64,000 bases of DNA from Sulfitobacter sp. SK012 (GTDB taxonomy: Bacteria > Pseudomonadota > Alphaproteobacteria > Rhodobacterales > Rhodobacteraceae): the NCBI RefSeq assembly GCF_003352085.1, contig NZ_CP025804.1, positions 2,480,001 through 2,544,000 on the forward strand, given 5' to 3'. Positions 36,501 through 43,133 of the stretch are shown here, piece by piece. Position 1 is the stretch's first letter, and the number at the start of each line of letters is the position of its first letter. Below the pieces are notes generated by a model. That model was not told where the DNA came from. It made no database searches and saw nothing but the letters and a program-made list of their open reading frames with translations. A program made the translations under genes and the position numbers.

Positions 36501-36909
36501 TCAGCAGACCGTCGCCCATGAAGTTGCCGATGAACCCGCCGAAACGCTCGACCACTTCGGAACAGGCGTCGCGGTATTCCGTGAGTAAACGCGCCATCTC
36601 TTCGGGGTCAACCTGTTCGGAAATGGACGTCGAGCCTACTAGATCGCAAAACATAACTGTAAGCTGTCTGCGGTCTCCTAGAAATGCCCCTTGCGGCAAC
36701 TGAGCAGGCAGATCCCGCGCCTGCGCCGGAGGTGCCTCCGGTGCTGGAGCCGCGCCCGCAGAGACTGACTGCCCACAGCCGCCACAAAAAGTATCATCTG
36801 CTTCGTTTGTAAATCCGCAACCGGTGCAAACGATCGACAAAGCAGTTCCGCAGCTTCGACAGAAGCGTCGATCGTCGCGATTGACCGCGCGGCAGTTCAG
36901 GCAATCCAT
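33568..36909 (-). CDS. Zinc-ribbon / nucleotide cyclase / AAA ATPase / TPR signalling protein
   Basis: A 1113-residue multidomain protein. Two zinc ribbons open it (C3, C6, C17, C20 and C28, C31, C42, C45). A Pro/Ala linker leads to a class III adenylate/guanylate cyclase domain (about 80-260) with metal-binding D89 ('VMFCDLVGST') and D133 ('NFMGDGLLIYFG'). An AAA/STAND-type ATPase follows, with Walker A at 310-318 ('GEPGVGKSR') and 'LLIVVEDLQWADH', and the last 450 residues are TPR-like repeats. The signal it senses is unknown. GAGGA lies seven bases before the ATG. It is transcribed downstream of a patatin-fold gene. Confidence 0.88.
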   Translation of the reverse strand: MDCLNCRAVNRDDRRFCRSCGTALSIVCTGCGFTNEADDTFCGGCGQSVSAGAAPAPEAPPAQARDLPAQLPQGAFLGDRRQLTVMFCDLVGSTSISEQVDPEEMARLLTEYRDACSEVVERFGGFIGNFMGDGLLIYFGYPLANEDDPQRAIRASLSIIAAVEALNNERSAPVAWLTVRIGINTGLVVTADIGSGEQREKMAIVGDTPNIAARLQSLAEPGTVLIGNKTHRLVEGLFVCDPLGPRELKGFSVPMDVYRVLQSTDARSRFEVTLQRGLTPIAGRTEEIGLLVSRWQQAKAKEGQLVLISGEPGVGKSRVVEALQSFVAEDGGPMVNLVCSSYRKDTPFYPVIDFLERALGAQISSKPEKVLDNLDVFLSDLGLGTDSNASLIASMLSLPTAGRYQTVSMTLEDQKKSILKTLVTIAKALSAQAPLLIVVEDLQWADHSTREFLDLLVDEVRTRPVLLVSAFRADFEPPWSRDPNVTILRLRRLSRPESIDLIDGVTRGRALPAEVRDHILDKTDGIPLFIEELTKLVLEMDLLELRDDKYVLTGPLRATAIPDSLQDSLTARLDHLAASKEVAQLASVVGRTFGHTLLLAVSQMSEKVLDVALTRLVVAELLYRRGLAPDVVYEFKHALVRDAAYQGLLRSKRLQLHEEIAGIVEDKFPQMAERSPELLAYHYREAGDVEKAIPYFFKAGDEAAGRYASAEASAHYQSARDMAKAMGDPEKSARCQIKAILKLANVAFTRDQLENNLGNLDQANELAEKIGHRVRLCQIRYWIGRTYYVMGRFKLATDYARMALDIADTLGGDDRIKTGPVNLLARVHCLLGEPVDAISYATRSVKQMHEAGDSLEEAAVSGVLAFAHAQHGEHAEALAAANHGVELAEQVGHLPTTAACFMFRGVVNGWFGKLADADLDFEQGLYVCEKSGDVFRKYLTLGWQGEARLIAGDIQAARNSLEQCLTLGNGLGTVFHRGAFEAFLAKAMLEQGDVDAALTTSEAAVATATQSSETWPLSIALRIEAEIQLGLAKPDLKRAQQSIETAIKIQQKRQCGCDLAWSHLIQGHVLAAEGELEAADALYAKTVLRFNGFGIERGAKLAEEARASLGLHK

Positions 36910-37005
36910 TTTTGTGTCCTCGATATTGACGGGCGTATCTTTAGGTGAATTTTAACAGGAACAACCTCTGACGCAATTGTCCCCGGACAGTAGAAATATC
37001 GAGAC

Positions 37006-37030
37006 GGCACCGCACAAATTGCGCGGTGCC
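37006..37030 (-). terminator. Stem-loop after the patatin-fold gene
   Basis: GGCACCGC (37006-37013) pairs perfectly with GCGGTGCC (37023-37030). It lies 34 bp past the stop on the minus strand and is followed there by a modest T-containing stretch, so it is a plausible but imperfect terminator. Confidence 0.55.
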
Positions 37031-37063
37031 CAGAACGTGACGCAGGTGCAAATTATGCATCCT

Positions 37064-38317
37064 TCACTTTTTTGATTGCTTCGGTTTTGCCCATTTTCCA
37101 TCCGGGTTTTCGGGCTCTTCAAACATCTTTCCAGCCATGACAAATGCCGTGAACAGCTTCATGTTTTCCTTTGGAGTCAGATCCTTGAAAGCCTTTTCAA
37201 AGTCGAACTTATCCGACCAACCTGTGTCCAAGGCTGTTGGACCGTTGACGATATCCATGAACTTTTCGTAGACGCCCATTTTCTTGAACGTATCAACAAA
37301 CTCCTTGGCGCGGTTCTTGTGGCTTTCTTCAAGCCTTTCTGCGTGGTCCTCTGCAAATTTCTTGCCGGTCTCGTACCCGATGTCAAAAAGGGTCGACATA
37401 TTTGAGTAGGACCAATCAAGTACCTTAGGCCATTGCTCTTCGGTAATATGCTCGCTGAACGGCATACGCAGGACTTTGATGCCATCAACTTCCTTTTCGG
37501 TACGTTCATAATTCGCGGAGTCCATTTCAGCGATACGCGTCAATGGGTTGATGATCGAATGCACCCACGCATCATAGACAGATGTCGGTTCCTGGATCAG
37601 TTTGCGCTGGCCCAGAATGTCAAAGTAAATGACCGTATCAACCAGGTTGCGGCTCATTACGTGGCCAGGATCAAAGGCCAAAGTATCAAACGCAGACCCT
37701 TCCAGATAGGTTTTGCCGTCCATCTTATAGGGTGAATAAATCAGCGGCATCGCCAGGGCCGCTTTGAAATGATCCGAGGTGATCTCTTCTTTGGAGAAGG
37801 CAACTTCTTCCGCGTCCTCAATGCAATAGGCAGACATCAAGAATTCGCCTTCAAAACCCTTGAGCTTGTCAAAGTCGACAACCAGATCGATCCACGGGGG
37901 CGGCTGACACAGGCCTGTTTGTTTTTGTGACATGTCACTGGGGCACAGAGCGGCCATCCAGAACTGCGTAATGTCTGACATAAAGCGCTGCGCTTCGTTC
38001 TCGCGCGGCATCTGTGACAACCATGTCTGATGGAATTTCGTATAGGCCTCAGCCATCGGGCCTGATTTGTGAAAAATCTTATAATTTACCGGAAACTTAT
38101 CATAGATCGCGTCATGCACACCCATTTCTCGAGTGGCTTTTAGCGTCTCTTCACGGGTGCCGTGTTTGGGCGCCGCGTACATCAAGCCAATGAGCATTCC
38201 CGCGCCAGTCGTCGAAATCACATCAAACTCAACGCCAGCTTCGTCCAGCGCTAACAGCGCACCTGACATCAGCGGCAGGTTAGGCGCGCCGCCTCCAAGA
38301 ACCAATCCAACAGCCAT
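37064..38317 (-). CDS. Patatin-fold protein lacking the usual Ser-Asp dyad
   Basis: A 417-residue patatin-like protein. The glycine-rich oxyanion region reads 'GLVLGGGAPNLPLMSGALLA', without the usual Arg/Lys. The nucleophile elbow, normally GxSxG, reads 'ISTTGAGML', with Gly where the catalytic Ser should be. The DG(G/A) motif appears as 'YLEGSAFD', with Glu for Asp. I infer a catalytically altered or dead lipid acyl hydrolase, perhaps a binding or scaffold protein. The C-terminal 150 residues are highly charged. AAGGA precedes the ATG. Confidence 0.75.
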   Translation of the reverse strand: MAVGLVLGGGAPNLPLMSGALLALDEAGVEFDVISTTGAGMLIGLMYAAPKHGTREETLKATREMGVHDAIYDKFPVNYKIFHKSGPMAEAYTKFHQTWLSQMPRENEAQRFMSDITQFWMAALCPSDMSQKQTGLCQPPPWIDLVVDFDKLKGFEGEFLMSAYCIEDAEEVAFSKEEITSDHFKAALAMPLIYSPYKMDGKTYLEGSAFDTLAFDPGHVMSRNLVDTVIYFDILGQRKLIQEPTSVYDAWVHSIINPLTRIAEMDSANYERTEKEVDGIKVLRMPFSEHITEEQWPKVLDWSYSNMSTLFDIGYETGKKFAEDHAERLEESHKNRAKEFVDTFKKMGVYEKFMDIVNGPTALDTGWSDKFDFEKAFKDLTPKENMKLFTAFVMAGKMFEEPENPDGKWAKPKQSKK

Positions 38318-38796
38318 AAATTCAATTCCTTCTAATTTTTGTTCTCAATGAAGCCGCACTAAATCATGCAGACCCTGCATCACTTCGGATAAGCAAACGG
38401 CCGCACGCGCCCCGCTAGCCGTGTTGTGATTGATAACATGCTGTTACGGGGCGAATCCCAAGTTCTGCCGAGCTTTGAGTGTTATCATACTCAGCACAAA
38501 AGCCGATGATCAATTGTTAACAAAATGCCAGCAATCTTCCTTGGGTGCAAAATCAGACTGGCTGGGTGGCCTTGTTCGCTGAAACGCCTGCGGATTCAAA
38601 CGAGGGCAGCGCCCTCACGGATTGTCGATATTGTTCACTGGAACTGGTCTCTCAAAAACACCTTTGAGGCATGGCCAGAAGAGCCGCGCTGTTTTGTGAC
38701 TGCATCAGGCAAAGTAATTTATTATCAGGCAAAGTAATTTATTTTGATTTGGGTTTTCGTAAAGGAATTGGCGCGGCTAGATGCAAGCCTACGCAA
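38318..38796. other. Gene-free region upstream of the patatin-fold gene
   Basis: No convincing gene in 479 bp; a 70-codon frame at 38525-38737 crosses a tandem repeat and looks random. It contains a 13-bp palindrome TAACA-TGC-TGTTA (38434-38446) inside a longer CGCCCCG/CGGGGCG pair (38408-38414, 38447-38453), plus a TGATAAC/GTTATCA pair (38431-38437, 38481-38487). These are candidate operator or RNA-structure elements. Confidence 0.5.
38704..38743 (+). repeat. Perfect 20-bp tandem duplication
   Basis: ATCAGGCAAAGTAATTTATT occurs twice back to back (38704-38723, 38724-38743) with no mismatch, suggesting a recent slippage or duplication. Confidence 0.9.
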
Positions 38797-38964
38797 TTAA
38801 CCAGCTGATATTCGTATTATCAGTCCAACAACGAACCAGATGCCAACGAGCAAAATGATCGCATTTAGTTTGGTTTTCCGCTCTTCAAGATCGCTGCTGT
38901 GCATTGGTGTCAGCACGATAGAACTTGGATCGCCTTTTCTATGGAGAACGAAATCGTGCTTCAT
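38797..38964 (-). CDS. Small single-helix membrane protein
   Basis: A 55-residue frame with a charged first half ('MKHDFVLHRKGDPSS', 'DLEERKTK') and one clear membrane helix near the end ('LNAIILLVGIWFVVGLII'). The ribosome site is weak (GAAAG). No relative is recognised. The clean amphipathic-to-hydrophobic layout favours a real gene, but it stands alone beside a long empty region. Confidence 0.4.
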   Translation of the reverse strand: MKHDFVLHRKGDPSSIVLTPMHSSDLEERKTKLNAIILLVGIWFVVGLIIRISAG

Positions 38965-40019
38965 GCTAGTTACTTTCAAGGAACTAATACCACCGATTTG
39001 GTAAAAATGGGCCGCGCAGAAAATGCTACGCGACCCGAACTGGTTAACTTTAGTAAACCTCCCGACTGAAGGGACGAAGAACAGTCGAGAGTGATCTCAT
39101 GCACATGTCAGGTAACCCCGAATGTGCGGTGAAATCATTATGCATTGCGCAATTCAGGTCGCCAACTGGTTGAACTTTTATTTGTTGAACACGAAAACTT
39201 ACCATGTACGTATGATTTGTTTAGCATCAAAAAAATATACGATCTCAGTTCATCTCTGGTACTGTTTACCCTACGTCAACACAGCACAAGACCGTCAAGT
39301 TTTGGACATATTAGCGCCACAATCTGTCGGCGATTCATCGACGCTGCCACTGCTGCAAACTAATAAACCTTAGGTTGTAGAGATGGTGGTTGTGGCGGCA
39401 CATTTCCCCAAATATGAAAATCGCGAATCTGGGCCAGAATCGTTGACGCATTTTCGAATCTCGCGCCTCTCTTCCATGATTCCCTCGGAGCACATGGGAT
39501 TTTAACCTTTCAATGAGCGCTACGCGGCGCCGAAGCATTTGAGTAGCGTGAAGGACTTGGATGTGAATTCACCTATGCAGCCCGCGATGCGCTGATGAAT
39601 ACTCGGCTATTTAGGGGAACGGACCTGGGTCCCAATTCTGAGCACACTGTCTCAAACATGCTGGCTGCATCTAAGCCCAAGCCCAATTTGGTTTTCTGTT
39701 GTGGTTCTGTGCCTGCCCCATTCAAAGCTGGAGTTGGCTTGCAAGGCAGGAAACAAGGCACTCTTTAGTGGACGGAGCCCAAGGGCTCAACATGCTCGAT
39801 TCATGTCGCCCATTGGGGCGGTCAAAGGATAGCAAGAGGCATCCCTGCCCGATCGCTGTCAAACATGGGATTCTGGATTTGTGGGAGCCGCTGACACACT
39901 AATTTGCCGGCCAACATACGCCGTCGCAGTTTCGAATTTCGCTCTTCATTGCCCCGCTCGGCGACTGGTAAATACCAATAATATGGTTTGCATGCGCCAG
40001 AGCGGTCAGACCGACTGGT
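38965..40019. other. About 1 kb without a recognisable gene
   Basis: Several short frames on both strands (such as 39122-39373 and 39699-39902) lack ribosome sites and similarity. I see no tRNA, array or clear decayed gene. It lies just downstream of the Dlt-like operon and could hold its 3' end, a small RNA or remnants too eroded to name. Confidence 0.5.
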
Positions 40020-41096
40020 TCAGGATACTCGACTTTTTACGTGGTTTTCAGCAAGCGCCGCAGTAATGCGCGCGTTTATCCCCGTCATGATGTTTATCGC
40101 CGCCGGAGAACTTTTTGCCTCACGCATCAAATTGAGAACGATGACATCTATGCGCTCTACAGCTGTGGCTCCGGCTGCCAAACCGCGCGCAAGTGAAGAC
40201 GGCCGCGAAAGCTGCCCTGCAGCCTGCAAATACGAGTTGAACGGGACGAGGGATGAATTTGGAGCGCCAAGCGCCTCCAGACATGTGTTCACAGCCTCAT
40301 AAAGCAACCGGCTCTCACTCAGATTTTCATTTACGGCCTCTCGAATGGAAACGGGTCCGCCATCGTCGCGTAGGCAGCGGCAGTTCCCAGTCACCAACAT
40401 CGGCCATTTCGACAATGGAGCAAAGACAGACCCACGGGCCAACAGGTGAACCGGTGGACGCCCCCATGATTGCATGGCGCGGGTTGCATCGCGGGTGACG
40501 CGCGCCAGGATCGCCTGATCTTCCTCTCGAGCAAAGGGTGCGAACTTGAAGTTCGAAGCGAGTGTGACTTGCAGATGACCTGGCCGTTCCGCATCCGGCC
40601 TAAAGGCCTGCGGGTCAGGACTTGCTAGTGTCATGCGCTCAGCCGGCAGCGGCTCCCAAATGCTGGGATGTTCATATGCGTCCTTCCCGATGTTCTTGGG
40701 CAGAAAACGTATCCGATCCAGAAAGGGCGGTGGCGGCATGTTCATAATCGACGCAACTGGTACCTTGTCTCCAATCCGCTGCAACAAATTTGAGATCTCG
40801 GGGGAGCGTACCTGGGGTTCCTGCACGGCCAGCAGAACCAAATCAAAGTCGGAGGGATCTACACCGTCTGGCGTGGCCAGTGACAATCCGTCATCGCCCA
40901 TAGGGGAGCGCAGAACGTGTTGATCAGAGAACGCGATCTCAACGCCCTCTTGCCTCATGGCAGAAACTTCTTCAGCGCGCCCAAGAACAGTGACTGCGTG
41001 ACCCGCAGCTGCGACTTTGGCGGCAGGTAACAAACCATAACTGGCCCCGATAGTTAGGATGCGGAGCGGTTTTTCAGACGAAGAAGTTAAGGTCAT
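40020..41096 (-). CDS. Ketopantoate reductase-like NAD(P) dehydrogenase of the Dlt-like operon
   Basis: A 358-residue protein with an N-terminal Rossmann fold of the ApbA/PanE kind ('ILTIGASYGLLPAAKVAAAG', 'VTVLGRAEEV', 'FDLVLLAVQEPQV') and an all-helical C-terminal domain. It is longer than PanE (about 300 residues) and lacks clear PanE catalytic-site agreement, so pantoate synthesis is unlikely; an opine- or hydroxy-acid-dehydrogenase-like role is possible. Its ATG overlaps the microprotein stop (ATGA). As last gene of the Dlt-like operon it may produce the acid that is activated and transferred. Confidence 0.75.
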   Translation of the reverse strand: MTLTSSSEKPLRILTIGASYGLLPAAKVAAAGHAVTVLGRAEEVSAMRQEGVEIAFSDQHVLRSPMGDDGLSLATPDGVDPSDFDLVLLAVQEPQVRSPEISNLLQRIGDKVPVASIMNMPPPPFLDRIRFLPKNIGKDAYEHPSIWEPLPAERMTLASPDPQAFRPDAERPGHLQVTLASNFKFAPFAREEDQAILARVTRDATRAMQSWGRPPVHLLARGSVFAPLSKWPMLVTGNCRCLRDDGGPVSIREAVNENLSESRLLYEAVNTCLEALGAPNSSLVPFNSYLQAAGQLSRPSSLARGLAAGATAVERIDVIVLNLMREAKSSPAAINIMTGINARITAALAENHVKSRVS

Positions 41097-41251
41097 TTTG
41101 CAGTTTCCAGATCAATATAAATAATTTCGTTTCCAATCGGTTGGCCGAAGAGCACAAGAAGCAACAACGCGGCCGCATATGTCATTGTAACTGCGGGCCA
41201 AACCAGTCGAGCCGGTAGATGGTCGCTGAAAAAACGTGTGAGCGGTGTCAT
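41093..41251 (-). CDS. DltX-like 52-residue membrane microprotein
   Basis: A 52-residue protein: a short basic head, one membrane helix (about 18-36, 'WPAVTMTYAAALLLLVLFG') and an extracytoplasmic tail ending in 'NEIIYIDLETAK'. The tail resembles the conserved C-terminal (F/I)IY motif of Gram-positive DltX, in which a Tyr near the C-terminus is thought to carry the acyl group handed on by the MBOAT protein; here Y45 would be that residue. It overlaps the MBOAT stop and the dehydrogenase start by 4 bp each, strong evidence that so small a frame is translated. A longer frame to 41419 lies within the MBOAT gene. Confidence 0.75.
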   Translation of the reverse strand: MTPLTRFFSDHLPARLVWPAVTMTYAAALLLLVLFGQPIGNEIIYIDLETAK

Positions 41252-42321
41252 GAAATATCTCCCAACAATAGGCCGATCACGGGCCTTGCAGCGGACAACC
41301 ATGCCAGAACGCCAAGTGGGCCAAGGACTGTCATCAGGCGAGTTGGTACCTTTGCTCCGATCTCGCGCTGGACAAGGAGCCGGGACACGACAATCCCCAG
41401 TGCTTGCCAGAATGACCACATAACGTAGTAAGCCGAGAATTCATGCCACAGCCCAATCACGAGCATCGCTGCGACAAGCGCAAAGATTGGCTGCTGTGTG
41501 AGTGCCGTTAGGGGGCGAAAAACGTAGTCTTGCACCCAACGCGTGAGTGACATGTGCCAGCGGGTCCAGAATTCTATCAAATTGCGTGCGGCCCAAGGAC
41601 GGTCAAAGTTCTCTTCGAGCTTCAGGCCCATCATCAAGGCAATGCCAAGAGCCAGATGGGTCGCCCCGGCAAAGACAAAAAAGAGTTCAACCCACGATAC
41701 CGCCGACGCCGACCAAATACGCCAAAACGGACCAAGACCCGCAACCATTTGCGCCACCTCAGGGTCCAACCTTGTGCCGACCCGGCTTGCAATGATGTAA
41801 AGAAAGACGAGACCCAACAGAACCCGCTCGGCACCGGTCATGAACTTATCGGGATCCCATCGGCGGCGGCGTAGTTGATGTTGGAAATGCGGAAGACGAT
41901 TGATGGGGCCCGCGGCAAGCACCGGGAGAAACAAGAAATAGTGCAGGCTTTCACGGAGTTTTGGCGCGGGATGACGGCCCATCCACCATTCGACGACCAG
42001 ATGGATCGCACGCAACGTAAAAAATGCACCACCTATCCACGCCCATCCCGGCGCAAACCGTGACCATATGAGGCCCAATACAAGCGCGGTGATTGTGGCC
42101 GCGGCGACCAATCCTTTTGCCTTGGCTCCGCTTGAAAGAACATAAGGCAGAGAAATGGCGATCAATATCAGCCAAACAGCGGTCGCAGGCGACAACGCAA
42201 AAAGGCAAAGCACCGTCCAAATGGCGACAACATCGAACACGTATTCCTTTGGAACCGCCCAAGACAACGGAACGCAAGCGAATGCCAAAAGGAAGACCGT
42301 GAAAAGATCCAACGTCATCAT
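41248..42321 (-). CDS. MBOAT acyltransferase, DltB-like
   Basis: A 357-residue multi-pass membrane protein with about ten hydrophobic segments. The MBOAT signature is complete: 'NLIEFWTRWHMSLTRWVQDY' (H256) and 'IGLWHEFSAYYVMW' with catalytic-tunnel H293. DltB-type MBOATs take an acyl group from a carrier protein in the cytoplasm and pass it across the membrane. The start at 42321 overlaps the stop of the SGNH gene (an ATG at 42318 is an alternative). The neighbouring ligase-carrier fusion, SGNH protein and microprotein identify it as the core of a Dlt-like export esterification system. Confidence 0.9.
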   Translation of the reverse strand: MMTLDLFTVFLLAFACVPLSWAVPKEYVFDVVAIWTVLCLFALSPATAVWLILIAISLPYVLSSGAKAKGLVAAATITALVLGLIWSRFAPGWAWIGGAFFTLRAIHLVVEWWMGRHPAPKLRESLHYFLFLPVLAAGPINRLPHFQHQLRRRRWDPDKFMTGAERVLLGLVFLYIIASRVGTRLDPEVAQMVAGLGPFWRIWSASAVSWVELFFVFAGATHLALGIALMMGLKLEENFDRPWAARNLIEFWTRWHMSLTRWVQDYVFRPLTALTQQPIFALVAAMLVIGLWHEFSAYYVMWSFWQALGIVVSRLLVQREIGAKVPTRLMTVLGPLGVLAWLSAARPVIGLLLGDIS

Positions 42322-43133
42322 TTCTGCGCGTCCCACCACTGGCCAAGTTCTTGCAGAAAGCGCTCAGAGCCTAGCTGACTCATATGCGCCTGATCCAGAA
42401 AGTGGTCCTCGGACCATGTTACATCAGAGTCCGGCATGAAGAGAGGAAGGTTCAGTTGGGAAGCAAAGCGTATTGCCGCGCGATCGAACTCAATCATTCC
42501 TTCTGGGCCAATGCGGGTTTTTGCAATTTCACTGCGCGGCATGGCTACGAGAACAATCTTTGAAGAACCTGATGACTTTGGGATCTGTTGCCATTTTCCG
42601 GGATGGCAAGGCACGTCGAATTGAAGCGGATAGAGCTCCGCCAGCCTTTCGAGGTCAACAGATGGCAACCGGTCGTTTTTGGCCGGCTCGTTGCCAACGA
42701 TGATGTCACCGCCTCTCAGCACTGCGTTGGCTGCCTGTCTTAGTGCTCCACGTCGATGGTTCAGTCCATTCCAGAGGCTGCACGGCCGATGTCGGTCGGA
42801 AAATCGCGACACGATTGGGTTGATTTCAATGAAAGTCGTCGCCACTCGGGCGTTCACGGCCGCTTGCGTTAGATCAAGGAGGTCGGCTTCCGATCCGCGC
42901 GACAGCCCAATCCGTAGCGCACTGTTTGCGTCAACTGCTTGGATAGATCTGCCGTCGCCCTGAACTGGAAGCGCATAGCGCATCAACGATGTGCCAAGAA
43001 AAACAGTGTCATACGGAGCTAATCTCGTTTCAAGCTGTCGTTGTCCTGCCTGAAGTACTGCAGTGGCCCCCACCAAAGCCGCACAAAGCGCGCAGAGCCA
43101 AGCCAGGACCATGTTGCGTGTGTTGATCTTCAT
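42318..43133 (-). CDS. SGNH/DltD-like membrane-anchored acyl-transfer protein
   Basis: A 271-residue protein with one N-terminal membrane helix (about 8-30) and an extracytoplasmic SGNH-hydrolase domain. The nucleophile motif is 'VFLGTSLMRYAL' (S49) and the C-terminal block 'FLDQAHMSQLG' gives D247 and H250, the same DxxH arrangement as DltD. By analogy it would move the acyl group from the microprotein Tyr to the final acceptor outside the membrane. It overlaps the ligase gene and the MBOAT gene by 4 bp on each side. Confidence 0.85.
   Translation of the reverse strand: MKINTRNMVLAWLCALCAALVGATAVLQAGQRQLETRLAPYDTVFLGTSLMRYALPVQGDGRSIQAVDANSALRIGLSRGSEADLLDLTQAAVNARVATTFIEINPIVSRFSDRHRPCSLWNGLNHRRGALRQAANAVLRGGDIIVGNEPAKNDRLPSVDLERLAELYPLQFDVPCHPGKWQQIPKSSGSSKIVLVAMPRSEIAKTRIGPEGMIEFDRAAIRFASQLNLPLFMPDSDVTWSEDHFLDQAHMSQLGSERFLQELGQWWDAQK

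Noticed and set aside
38704..38743. Possible CRISPR repeat
   Set aside because: Only two copies with no spacer between them and no cas genes; it is a simple tandem duplication.
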